This document shows positions 20,773 through 30,804 of a DNA stretch of 64,000 bases, piece by piece (position 1 is the first letter of the stretch; the number at the start of each line of letters is the position of its first letter). Below the pieces are notes generated by a model. That model did not search any database and was not told the origin of the DNA. It saw only the letters and a list, made by a program, of their open reading frames with translations. This DNA is from Clusia tigrina (lineage: Eukaryota; Arthropoda; Insecta; Diptera; Clusiidae), in contig OV050032.1 in the NCBI GenBank assembly GCA_920105625.2, positions 197,269,791 to 197,333,790 of the forward strand. Reading direction: 5' to 3'. A program made the translations under genes and the position numbers.

Positions 20773-21120
20773 GCCATCTCAAGCTCTTGAAAAGTAGCCG
20801 CCTTCCTATTTCTTCTTTCTTCTCTTTTATATCTACTTCAGTTATGACCAATGACAAATTGGACCCTAATTTCAGCACTTCGAAGGCAATTCCATATTAG
20901 GCAACAATGTGTTGTATATTCGCTTCCAAAGCGTCAGGTGTTTCTGGGGATTCAACTGAACTCAGAAAATTTTGACACACCTGTGAAGAAATAATCTAGA
21001 GGTATCCTATCAATGGATCTTGAGAAGTTCATTCCAAGACAAAATGTTATTATCGAATCATGCTTCAAGAAATTTCGGGCTTCAACTGATCCCATTGATA
21101 TAATAAGTTCAAGCTAGCAA

Positions 21121-21252
21121 ATATTGACAAATACTATTGAAGTCAATTGTTCCAACTGAAGACGGAATTGTTTGCTTATTACACAATCCAGTGATACGAA
21201 TCCAAGTATAGAGCTTGGTAAAATTTGTCTGAATGGCGATTACGTAACAATA
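21121..21252 (+). repeat. LTR-like direct repeat, copy 4
   Basis: TACTATTGAAGTCAATTGTT, CCAACTGAAGACGGAATTGT, TTGCTTATTACACAATCCAG and CGATTACGTAACAAT match 20325-20455 closely, at about 85-90 percent by eye. It lies in the same orientation. Confidence 0.5.
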
Positions 21253-21263
21253 ATTTTGCAGTA

Positions 21264-21325
21264 GTGTTGCTAAAGTGGTGTTGCTAAAGTGGTGTTGCTA
21301 AAGTGGCGGGTTTCTAAAGTGGCAT
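21264..21325 (+). repeat. 16-bp tandem repeat
   Basis: GTGTTGCTAAAGTG repeats three times, with a degenerate fourth unit (TTTCTAAAGTGGC). It has no coding meaning that I can see. Confidence 0.75.
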
Positions 21326-22841
21326 ATTTCTTAAAACAAATTGAAAATTTTGAACATTATTTAAGTATAAAAATCGGAAACTGGTCATTGGCGCTTCACA
21401 GTTACTTGTTCCTGGTAGTTGAGACTCTATTTAGTAACCATTCTATTACTATAACAATTTTGCAAGATGTTTGTCACCTTCTTGATTCATTACGGGAGAA
21501 GTGACCAACTTTCCATTCCGAAGTAGATCTAATACTATGAATAAGGCAATCCTACACACTCCTGGTATTGACAATTTGCTCCTCATAATTCTCCTGCAAG
21601 CTGTTGCTGCATATTCGCCATGGTTCGATCTAAATTTGTGTCCCAGTTTGTTTGTTTATGCATACATTTTTGTTGATTCATTTCAGCAATCAGTGTCATT
21701 GTGTCAAATTTGCATTGTCAAATTTTGGACATTTTAATTGACCAAAAAATTGCGGCCGATCAGCGCACAATGGTGAACATTTTCGTCATGCTCGTAAAGG
21801 CATCAAATATGGCTGCCCAGTCAACAGTATCGGCACAAGTTGGTCGCCTTTGCAAAAACTTTTATGAAGTTGGGTCACGTTCACATCCTTTACAATGGCA
21901 ACGATCGAAAAATACGTCAAAATACTCGCCTGCAGGCTCCCATTTTGAGCAAATATAAATATGCACATGCAAGGATGCTGTTCAGCAATTTCGCAACATT
22001 GTCCAGTGATAATGACGAGGCTGCCGAGTATGTCAACAAAGCCGCTTTTATGCAGCACCGCATGCATCTGCCACTTTGTTACCGCATTTATGTGCGAGTA
22101 CGCATTCTCGCATATGAAGAAAATCCACAAATTTTTTGTTGTTTACTTTTTTTGTGTGATTTGTAAACTGTTTTTGTATATTTGCACGCGGCTTACATTG
22201 TGTGTAGAAGGACAACTACTCGCGAGTGTGCGTATGCATTATTGATGTGTTGCAGGCAATCCCTCCGTGGTAGCTCGAGCACGTGTTGCGGGCTAGAAAT
22301 GCTGGATCAGAACATTACAACTGTTGACTCGCAGCTGAAAGTTATGTTGAGATTCTTATAAAACTTTTAACATTTATGGGGGTGGGAATTTTAAGTGCTC
22401 AGTTATATGAACACATTGACTGCGGAGGAGTTTCGATATTCACACTTAAATACTCACAAGGGATTGCCAAATGCAGGACATGTGCAAAATGCCCGTTACC
22501 CGCGCAGAAAACTGTACAATGCGGCCTGGCTATAAAGTACGCCTGGCTGCGCATATATTTACACAGCGTTTTATTTGATATACGAGTACGAGCACACATA
22601 AAATTCTTTTCAATTCGTGAAAATATATCCAAGATTTTTGTATAGGTTGGTTACCGTTGTCTGGGCAAGCTCCAGCTGTCACCACCACAAGCCAACTAGG
22701 AATTCAATTATGCAGATATTAGAACAGCCTTTCATCAATCCTTGAGGCAAGCCTGAACTCTTCGCAGGAGGATGATATGTTCACAAAGCTGTCTGCAATA
22801 CCTGATGGTGGTTTCCGTGAACACAACATTTTGGCACCTTG
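21326..22841. other. Unassigned non-coding stretch
   Basis: Overlapping frames of up to 114 codons exist on both strands between 21.7 and 22.6 kb, but none shows a recognisable domain. This is the 3'-side flank of the Jockey-type LINE. Confidence 0.5.
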
Positions 22842-23065
22842 GTATATAGAATTTTTTTTTATTTTTTTATTATATATATATTTTATTGAATCTTCTAAAA
22901 AATATCTTAGAACTAACAATAAATCTTCATAGTATATTTAACATTTCACTTTTAAATTCATGTTAATCGTTACCAACCTCCCAGTGCCAGTGCTTTGAGG
23001 AGTTATGGTATATGAGAAGAAGTAGCGCAATACTTAAATAATAGCGTAATGAATGAGCTTAAGAT

Positions 23066-25726
23066 CTAGTTTGTTGCTAAGCGCAGCACGTCCATCCTTT
23101 TCAGGCGGGTGTGTCCTTGATGCTGTAGTAGGCGCCTCGCTAATGCATTGGGATGCTTGTCTAGCTTTGCTAAGTAAGATTCAGCAAGTCGGGAAACTTC
23201 ATTAGTTACATACGGGATATGTAAATCTCTGTGGATGTTAACGTTTTTGATGTACCAAGGAGCATTGGTAATCATTCGAAGGATTTTCGATTGGGCTTTT
23301 TGCAGCTTTTCGACATTTGAGGGTGAAGCAGTACCCCAGAGTTGGATACCGTAGGTCCATATGGGCTTGATAATTACTTTGTAGAGTAGAACTTTAAAGT
23401 CCAGTTTGAGCTTGGACTGCCTGTTCAAAAGCCAGTTTAGCTCGTTTATTTTGAGTTTAATCTGAGTAATTTTTGCACTTAGATGCTTTGCCCAAGTAAG
23501 TCTGCGATCTAAATGCATTCCTAGATATTTAGTTTCTGTCGCCTAAGGGATCGGCTTGGTGTTAATTTGCACAGGGGGGCAAGTACTCCTGCATAGAGTG
23601 AATGTGACATGAACGCATTTCGACTCATTGACTTTGATTCTCCAGTGGTCAAGCCATTCCTGAAGCATGTTGACGTGTACTTGGAGAAGTTTTGACGCCT
23701 CTTTCGGATTTGTGTGAGTACACAATATGGCTGTGTCATCGGCAAAAGTATAGGTGATAGTCTTGCCGTTTGTTGGCATATCTGCAGTGAACAACGTATA
23801 GAGCAGGGGGCCTAATATGCTGCCTTGCGGTACTCCAGCTTGTATAGGGTATTCATCTGAGATGAACCTTTTTTGTCTCACCACAAAGCGTCTACCTGAG
23901 AGATAGCTTTCGAGCAATGTGTAGATGTTAAGAGGTAACATACATTTCAGTTTGTGGAAGATTCCTTCGTGCCAGACCTTATCAAATGCCTGAGTGATGT
24001 CGAGAAAAACTGCGGAACAGTATTGCTTCTTTTCGAACGTTTCTTGTATAGTGTTTACAATGCGATGAACTTGTTCGATGGTACTGTGTTTTTCTCTAAA
24101 CCCAAACTGGTGGTTTGGTATAACATTAGACTGTTTGACAACGTCTTTAATACGCTTTATTATCAAACTTTAAAAGAGTTTTGAAAAAATTGATAGCAGA
24201 CTAATTGGTCTGTAGGAAGAGACGCCTGTTGGGTCCTTTCCAGCTTTGGGAATCATGGTAATTTGAGAAATTTTCCATGAGTAAGGAAAGAATCCAGTGC
24301 GTATTATAGCATTTAATATATGCAAGAGATGCATTGTGGCTATTGCTGGGAGCTCTTTTATCATTTGGCCCGTAATCAGATCACGCCCTGGAGATTTTTT
24401 GGCATTGAATTCTTTGATAGCGTTTGTCAGCTCCTTTTTGGCAATCGAGATACCATTGACGCTAGGGATAGCATCAACCGCCGTTAGAGAACGGTCGGAA
24501 CTAGCAAGATTAGGGGTGAAAACTTGCTCCAAATGATTTGCGAATGCTATTCCCTTTTCTGCATCACTTCTTGCCCAATTGCCGTTGGGAAGGCGTATTG
24601 GTGACTCCATTTGAATGGGTTTTTTCCAGTTTTTGGCCGTTCGCCATAGAGAATAGCTTGAGGCTTCTGTAGGACAGAGGGTCTCTACAAACTCGTGAAA
24701 CTCGGAGGTTTCCTTTTCTTTTAGAAGGTGATGCAGTTTTTTAGTACATTCATTCACTTTCTTCTTCAGAGAAGGTGATCTCTGCAATTGCCATTCTCTC
24801 CTAAGAGATCTTTTTTCGGAGAGGAGCTTCAGAATGTCTTGGGGAGTACACTCTTGTTGGGTTTGAGCTTTAGAAAGTGGTATAGCAATTTTTTCTGTTT
24901 GGGATAGCAATTGAGTGAAATTGAAAATAGCGAAGTTTATTTCCTGCTCAGACTTTAAGGAGATCTTTGTTTCAAGATGTGAACTTATGAACATCTTATA
25001 TTTAAGCCAGTCTGTATTCTTGTAGTCGAAACTACCACTCACGTTTTTCTGATAGGAGTTTTCAGAAAAGATAGTTATTATTGTGGGAGTGTGATCAGAG
25101 GACAGCTCCAGAGAGGAATGCACAAAAGAGTGTACATTATTTATACCTCTAGTGATGGCGAAGTCAATAAGATCTGGAATCTTCTGTTTGTCGGATGGCC
25201 AGTATGTAGGCTTACCATTGGACAAGACATTAAGACCAAGAGCATTTATCGCAGAGAAGAGTTTTCTGCCTTCGGGAGTTACTAAACGTGAGCCCCAATG
25301 AGTATGCTTTGCATTAAAGTCTCCAGAAGCAATGAACTTAGTATCGAGAGTACTAAAGAATTGTTTGTATTGCTGCTCATCTATATTAAACCTGGGTGGG
25401 CAATAGATGGATGATACTGTCAAGCCTTTGACGTATTCTTCGAGCTGAATAGTCGTCGATTGTAGATAATCGGTACAGTATCCTTGCATTGGGAAATGCT
25501 TTATTCTATTTTTGATCAGAATGGCTGTACCACCACGTGCTTTGCCACCGGGGTGTTTGGTGTCATAAACTTTGTATCCCGCTATCTGGAAACAGTTTTT
25601 CTGAGTAAGGTGAGTTTCAGAAATTAGCATCAAATCTATTGAGTTATCGTTGAGAAATAGTTTGAGCTCATTTTTGTGCTGACTTATGCCATTTGCATTC
25701 CAATGACAGATTTTCAGTGCGTTCGT
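23066..25726 (-). pseudogene. Jockey-type ORF2: endonuclease and reverse transcriptase, two nonsense codons
   Basis: The protein would nick target DNA and reverse-transcribe the element RNA at the nick. In one continuous frame I see KICHWNANGISQHKNEL and LISETHL (endonuclease start and E), DFNAKHTHWGS and SSDHTPTI (endonuclease core). RT boxes follow: KDPTGVSSYRPISLLSIFSK, QFGFREKHSTIEQ, FLDITQAFDKVWH, GVPQGSILGPLLYTLFTADM, then FADD (23735-23746), TKYLGMHLDRRLTWAKHL and YGIQLWGTA. There is no RNase H. In-frame stops occur at about 24170-24172 (after SIFSKLF) and at 23543-23545 (after NTKPIP); the frame is otherwise open to 23066. No in-frame ATG precedes the endonuclease motif KICHWNANG, and the frame overlaps the end of ORF1, so a start by coupling to ORF1 termination is likely. 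Total length of about 885 codons is normal for Jockey ORF2. Confidence 0.92.
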
Positions 25727-26912
25727 GGTTTTGTTAATAGGGATTGCAAAAGCATGTTCTGATTACGTATCATGTCTTGCATCATACTTTGCATTGAGCA
25801 CGTAAATTGCGTCATATTTGCGATGAGCTCTTGTAAAGTCTTTTCAAGAGTACTCTCATCAGTTTTAGGGTTTACTGATGGGATACCTTTGAGAATATTT
25901 GCGTAAGAAATACTTGAAGGCTGTGCTTCTCGGGCAGAGATTTCACGCAAAACTGTTACGGGAGGAACAGTTTTAACTTGTTTTGGCTGAGGTGCAAATT
26001 TCTTTTTTATATGAGCGAATACAGTGCAGCCTCTGTAGTTTGCAGTGTGATTTTCACCACAGTTGCTGCATTTTTTGACACTGGAGTCGTCTTTGGGCTT
26101 TGTGCAGTTTTGTGACATGTGGAGATCACCACAAACGACACATACACTGGGAAGTGTACAGTATTTTCTAGTGTGCCCAAATTCTTGGCAGTTCAGGCAT
26201 TGAACTGGTCCAATTCGCTTGTGGGGTTCTTCTACAGAGATTTTTATATGTAGAAGATAGCGAAGGTTGTAGATCGGGTGTGATTCGCCTTTTCTGAGGT
26301 TCGAGTCGACTGGCTGTAGCTCAACGCGAAAGAGCGGCAGTGGAATCTTATCTTTATTGCGTATGTTAAACACAGAGTTTGCGGTAAAACCCTCTTGGGA
26401 TAGGGCTTCTCTTATTTCGTTGACATCTACGTCAGCTTCGATTCCTCTAAGGACAACAACAATGCCTTTGCTACTTTTAAGCTGGTAGGTGTAATAGTTT
26501 TTTTCTCTGTGTCAAAGAGATTGACGACTTTGCGATAGCTTGATTCGATATATAATTGAATTTTGGTTTCATGTATTTTGCCTTTTAGTATTGGGACAAC
26601 ATGAAAGTTTTTGGCACCAATTAGAGTAGTTAGAGTTTTTACGAGAGCGTTAGAGTTGCGCTCCCTTAAATAAATTGGTGGGGGCTTTAACTCTTTTAGC
26701 ACTTTCAGGGTAGAATTGTCTTCGGCATTTGCAAGAGGTACAAACCTGTTAGAAGCGAGTGGATTCTTTTCAGGAGCAGAATCATTAGATTTAATCTGCT
26801 TTGCCGATTTTTGAGACAATTTTTGAGGACTCAACTTGCGCTTAACCACAATATAGCGGTCCATACCAGTCTGTATTGCCGAACCTTTTCCTTGGTTGGC
26901 TGTAGCATGCAT
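25714..26912 (-). pseudogene. Jockey-type ORF1 (gag-like, three zinc knuckles), one frameshift
   Basis: ORF1 proteins of Jockey elements bind element RNA and chaperone it. The start chosen is the ATG at 26912. The first frame (to 26427) has a basic, low-complexity N-terminus and then LNVFHVV-like RNA-binding sequence. It shifts frame near an A7 run at about 26500-26507, and the second frame continues to 25714. There I see a pre-C2HC region (NLRYLLHIKISVEEPHKRIG) followed by three knuckles: CLNCQEFGHTRKYC, CVVCGDLHMSQNC and CSNCGENHTANYRGC. The C-terminus is predicted helical (TLQELIANMTQFTCSMQSMM). Roughly 400 codons agrees with the clade. Only the A7 slip separates the two halves, so it may be a recent indel. 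Confidence 0.88.
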
Positions 26913-26924
26913 GTTTTTTTCTTT

Positions 26925-26985
26925 GTATATAGAATTGAATGATGTCTATTAAGCCAGTCAATAGACATCATTCAATTCTATATAC
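26925..26985. repeat. Perfect 26-bp inverted duplication (hairpin) at the LINE insertion site
   Basis: Arms 26925-26950 and 26960-26985 are perfect inverted copies around a nine-base spacer (AAGCCAGTC). The outer 12 bases of the left arm are one copy of the Jockey element's target-site duplication. The other copy at 22842 is preceded by a further G that also matches the right arm, so the LINE inserted into a pre-existing hairpin. Confidence 0.92.
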
Positions 26986-27209
26986 CTCGAAAAATGGCAT
27001 AAAATATGGAAAGCAATGGAGGCGAACAGTAACCTTACACTTATAGATAGATAGATAGATATGTGCTTCGCTGGAATTAACCAGAGCCCTCAGTCACAGG
27101 GACCATTGTACTATACTCTGAATAGATGCGGCAGAAAGAGCAGAAAGATAGGAAAGGTTTCAGGAGGGTGGAATGGGAAGACCCTTACACTTAGTCATAA
27201 GAAAGAATG
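26986..27209. other. Unassigned stretch with (GATA)n
   Basis: A TAGATAGATAGATAGATA run lies at about 27042-27060. No gene or clear family match was seen, though such a run could be the tail of a minus-strand family B-like insertion. Confidence 0.4.
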
Positions 27210-28000
27210 TGATGCCCCTAGTCTAGTATGATACCTAGAAATTTAAATTCAAATTTCACATTGATCTGCACACCATTCAGTTTAATGGGTTTGAGGTTTT
27301 AGAGTTTATATTTCCTCGGAAAGGGACAACAGTAGTTTTCATAGGGTTTATTTTAAACCCCATTCAGTTGCACACATAACCTGTTATTCTTAACCCACAT
27401 CTCGAATTTTCCACTGCATGTAATAGCTATGACGTCACCGTATCCCTGACAGCATAAACCCAGCTTTGTTAATTCCCAGAGAAGTTCGTCCACCACAAGG
27501 CACCACAGCAGGGGAGATAGTACTCCACCCTGCAGATATCCTCGAACAGTATTAACCACTGTGGTTGTTGAGGTGAGGGCTACTTCGGCTGTTCTGGTTT
27601 TCAGCGTATGTTCTGTCCAATTGGACAGGGTAGAGTCTACCCCCTTACAAGGAGAAAACCTACTCACTGCCTAGTGTGAGGTGTTGTCAAAGGCTCCTTC
27701 AATGTCCAAAAAAGGCCACTAAAGCCACCTCCTATAATTTTATTGTGTCAAATGTCATGGAATTAATAATAATAATAATAAAGCCACCTCTTTGTCATCG
27801 AGGGCCTGCTGGAGTGTTTCCATCAACTGATACAGAGTAGTTTCAGATAGGGGTAGATATAGGCATAGAGAAGGCAGCAGACGCCCCAATCGGCAGCGGC
27901 AGCAACTGAGGCGCCTACAGAGACGCTGAGAGAGGCTGCGACGCCGACTGAGACGCCGAGTGAGGCAGATAGGGTTAGATATAGGCATAGAGAAGGCAGC
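27210..28000 (-). pseudogene. LINE RT palm fragment (I/R1/Loa-like) with inactivated YADD box
   Basis: On the minus strand, SETTLYQLMETLQQALDDKEVA (about 27780-27845) is followed, across a (TAA)n interruption near 27765-27780, by FLDIEGAFDNTSH (about 27680-27720). Then come VRGYLQGGVLSPLLWCLVVD, ELLWELTKLGLCCQGYGDVI and NKPYENYCCPFPRKYKL. These are RT boxes 3 to 6 of RNase-H-type LINEs. The catalytic YADD has become YGDV at 27431-27442, which removes one of the two adjacent aspartates. Other frameshifts are present, and the fragment stops near KPIKLNGVQINVKFEF. The RT thumb piece at 5045-5480 is of the same type. Confidence 0.8.
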
Positions 28001-28060
28001 AGACGCCCCAATCGGCAGCGGCAGCAACTGAGGCGCCTACAGAGACGCTGAGAGAGGCTG
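27854..28060. repeat. 122-bp-period tandem duplication
   Basis: An 85-bp segment (TAGATATAGGCATAGAGAAG to AGAGACGCTGAGAGAGGCTG) at 27854-27938 is repeated at 27976-28060 with no difference that I can see. The intervening unit part contains GACGCCGACTGAGACGCCGA, an internal near-repeat. Confidence 0.85.
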
Positions 28061-29400
28061 ATTCAGCCTGCCTTATATGCATGTTGGTTCGGATGGAGGG
28101 GTGCATACGCCAGTATCTGTGTTCTGATGAAGTTGTCACAGACCTTTAGAATCTTCGAGGAGTCTGTATTCCTGAGTGTGTTACCCTAATACTCAGTTTA
28201 CTTCACTGAATTAGCGGTGCATTTATTAGAGGTGTTGACTGCTGATATTCTGGTTGTTGTTGTTGTCCCAATCGCTTGATATTTAATATCCTTCTGCCAA
28301 CAATTGTTCTTCTTTTTTGAGTGTTTCTTACACCATTTGAGTTATAAACAGTTGTGCATAGTTCAGTGCAAATGTGGCGCAGCTTTTTCAACCCCGTCTG
28401 CGCCATAAATAAAAATCCTTTTCAATGGAAACCTGTTGCATCGGTCTTCACCTCTGGGTTCTTCATAATTTAATGCGCCGTTCGTTGATTTAAGCTGCAT
28501 CCCCATTTAGTGTAAAGTTTAGTACAGTTTGAATTAATTAAATTGACCGCAACTGACAACCATCGCAACAACAACAACAACAACAACAACAGCAACAACA
28601 GAAGCAACAACAATTGTCAATACCAATAATTCCATCAACGGCAAAAATAAAGACATTTAATTTAATTTCAACAACACCAGCAGAGCAGACAAATAAAAAT
28701 AAATGCGCTTGTCCAATAATTTCCAGGAACTCCGATAAAACAGTGGCGGAGTAGTGACCAGCAGCAGAGCCCACAGCAGCAGCAGCGCACGCAGCAGCAG
28801 CAGCGCACGCAGCAGCAGCGGCATCGACAATGGCAGCCATCGTTGTCAGTTTACGCCGGAAGTGAATTATTACTTAATGGTCAAGATTATTTGTTGATAT
28901 CTCGCGCTCTGAGCTCCACGCTGTTGCTGTTGTTGTTGCTGTTGTTGCTGTTGTTGCTGTTGTTGCTGTTGCTGTTGTTGTTGTTGCTGCTGTTGTTTTA
29001 TTATTTTTTTTATTATTATTATTGCAGCTGCTCGCAATAAATTCGGAATTGACGGGCACGGCTTTTGCTGTGCAGAGCAGTCTCACCCAACAGTCCCGTG
29101 AAGTGCATGTGCGAATATGATAAGTGCGGCAACAGGAGTGGGGGTAGTCCTCGGGGCATGGTTATTTAATTAATATCCAGTACGCTCTTTAAACACAAAT
29201 GAAGTCCTATTTAGACAATGATATGGTAGCTGGCCTCTGGATTTAAAGCACCGCCATGACTAATGGTGGACTTATTTAGTGTTGCAAATGAACAGAAACG
29301 ATAAATTTGATTGCTTTGTTGAATGAACTTCAGAACTGTAGAATAGTTTCCCTCAACTACAAAGCCTGAACATTAAACTTAATGAGATGAGAAGCTCAAA
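28061..29400. other. Unassigned stretch rich in CAA/CAG/CTG triplets
   Basis: CAA/CAG runs at about 28563-28608 and 28758-28815 and a GTT/CTG run at about 28921-28996 generate polyA, polyC, polyL and polyT open frames on both strands. None connects to a recognisable protein. The sequence between them looks like ordinary single-copy fly DNA. Confidence 0.5.
28921..28996 (+). repeat. (GTT/GCT)n trinucleotide repeat
   Basis: CTGTTGCTGTTGTTGCTG-type triplets continue for about 75 bp. Confidence 0.9.
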
Positions 29401-29483
29401 TAACCCGATTAAATGTTCTCATGGATACCATTCTGTGACATTTGCTCATAGAATGGTATCCATGAGAACATTTAATCGGGTTA
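29401..29483. repeat. Perfect 34-bp inverted duplication (hairpin)
   Basis: Arms 29401-29434 (TAACCCGATTAAATGTTCTC onward) and 29450-29483 are perfect inverted copies around a 15-base spacer, and three further spacer pairs are possible. There is no internal ORF, no target-site duplication and no recognisable transposon end. Confidence 0.92.
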
Positions 29484-30039
29484 ATCGACGTTAGGCATAA
29501 TTTAATTCATTTGGAGTTGCTGAACAGAATGGTTAAACAAATTATATGATTCATTCAATTGTCCTTTGACCACAATGTCAAAAGTGAAGTGCCACAAATG
29601 CCAATTATGGGAACAAACGAACAACCACAGAATTGGTCTATGAACAATGGACATAAAGGATTATATGATAATGGTTAATAACCATACAATAATAGTTACC
29701 AAGCTAGGAGAAAGAGTAGAAGATAGTCACCAGCGAGAGAGAAGTGGGTTCGTAATGAAGGAACAGAGTTTGGGTTTGTAATAGAGCACGAAAGTTATCG
29801 CATTAGTCACAGTACAGAGAGAACAAAACACAAACCAAATTCTCCTATCTCCAAATGCCTATAATCAGTCCACCATGAAATATCTAATAAATCTCCCTTG
29901 ACACTTCCTTCCTTTGGGGCCTTTCTGTTATGTTTGCAGCAATCACATAAATACTATTTCAAACTTCAAATTCAAACTCAATACCCAAACATTACATCCT
30001 TTACCCGACTGTGTGATCTTTACCCAGTCTGCACAGGTC
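29484..30039. other. Unassigned non-coding stretch
   Basis: AT-rich, without a recognisable gene. TTCAAACTTCAAATTCAAAC near 29960 is locally repetitive. Confidence 0.5.
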
Positions 30040-30520
30040 TTTAAATTTTCTCCACACACGCTGAAAGAATGGACATTCCATTCAATGCTCATTGCAAGAG
30101 CTGTAAAGATCCACAGGAGAAAGAAATAGTCGTACACTTTCTAGAATGATATGTACAAGTAAAAGGAACTAACCATCTTCTCTATAAACCAAGACACACA
30201 ATTAGCAACATCGCTCGCTTGAGTCTCAAATATCTCAGAAGTCCTCTTCTGGAGAGGGTAGGGCATTGCTCTAGCTTAGAACTTTCAGACCTGTCATTCG
30301 TCAGCAACTCCGGATGGTTGTAAATGTACAAAAGAGAACTATTATTAGTCAGTCTTCATTCAGCAGAGGGAGTGGACATGTCAGGAAACTGAGGAGATGT
30401 TCTGAGTACAACATCACAACTTCCAGCTGGATTACCATTTTCTTGAGGCTCGCGAGGACATGGCAACAAATCGTCACTATTGCTAATTGAGGACAGCCAT
30501 TTTACCTACCTACCTACCCA
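30040..30520 (+). mobile_element. LINE family C, rearranged 3' end copy
   Basis: Parts of the family C 3' end occur in altered order. TGAAAGAATGGACATTCCATT and CAATGCTCATTGCAAGAGCT match the minus-strand copy at 6990-7040. AACCATCTTCTCTATAAACC (about 30170), which in the 7-kb copy lies upstream of that segment, here lies downstream. The end, CTCGCGAGGACATGGCAACA, GCTAATTGAGGACAGCC and TTTTACCTACCTACCTACC, is canonical. A foreign segment of about 100 bp replaces a few bases after TAAATGTACAAA at 30333 (see the inverted pair). Confidence 0.6.
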
Positions 30521-30804
30521 GTTATATTTTGCTAGTGCCAAAGATCCCCCTTTCAACCACTGTTTGTGCTCCCCCTTCCATACTTTGTGACTTGCAATTT
30601 CTTGCTTCTTTTTACGTGTGAAATCTCAGTTTATATGCAGATTGCGTGATATTTTCTGTTGGTTAACTTTCTTTCCTTTGAAGATGCTCACTTGTTGATG
30701 GAATTCAGCTGGAAGATATGATGTTGTACTCAATGCATCTTCTCGGTTTCCTGACATGTCCGCTCCCTCTCCTAGATGAAGACTGACTAATAATTGTCCT
30801 CTCT
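30333..30804. repeat. Pair of about 95-bp inverted copies, 280 bp apart
   Basis: The segment at 30333-30430 (AGTCAGTCTTCATT, GGACATGTCAGGAAACTGAG, GTACAACATCA, CAGCTGG) occurs inverted at 30715-30804 with scattered mismatches. The left copy interrupts LINE family C, so it behaves like a small inserted element. No protein motif or terminal repeats are visible within it. Confidence 0.75.

Larger units (their letters stand above)
22842..26936 (-). mobile_element. Near-complete Jockey-type non-LTR retrotransposon with 12-bp TSD
   Basis: A 4.07-kb element on the minus strand is bounded by the direct repeat GTATATAGAATT at 22842-22853 and 26925-26936. Its last bases can also be read as part of the poly(A). 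Order on the minus strand: an extremely short leader (12 bases), ORF1 (nucleic-acid-binding gag-like), ORF2 (AP-like endonuclease plus reverse transcriptase, no RNase H), a 3' UTR of about 210 bases with AATAAA, and an A-rich tail. This is the layout of the Jockey clade. The very short 5' leader suggests slight 5' truncation, so the internal promoter of Jockey elements may be missing. One frameshift (ORF1) and two nonsense codons (ORF2) make it non-autonomous, but the low damage implies a recent insertion. Confidence 0.92.

Noticed and set aside
21786..22245. Overlapping 94-114-codon frames on both strands
   Set aside because: No conserved motif. The mutual overlap on opposite strands argues against coding.
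28538..29086. Ala/Cys-, Leu- and Thr-rich frames as low-complexity proteins
   Set aside because: Same reason: CAG/GTT triplet repeats without any flanking domain.
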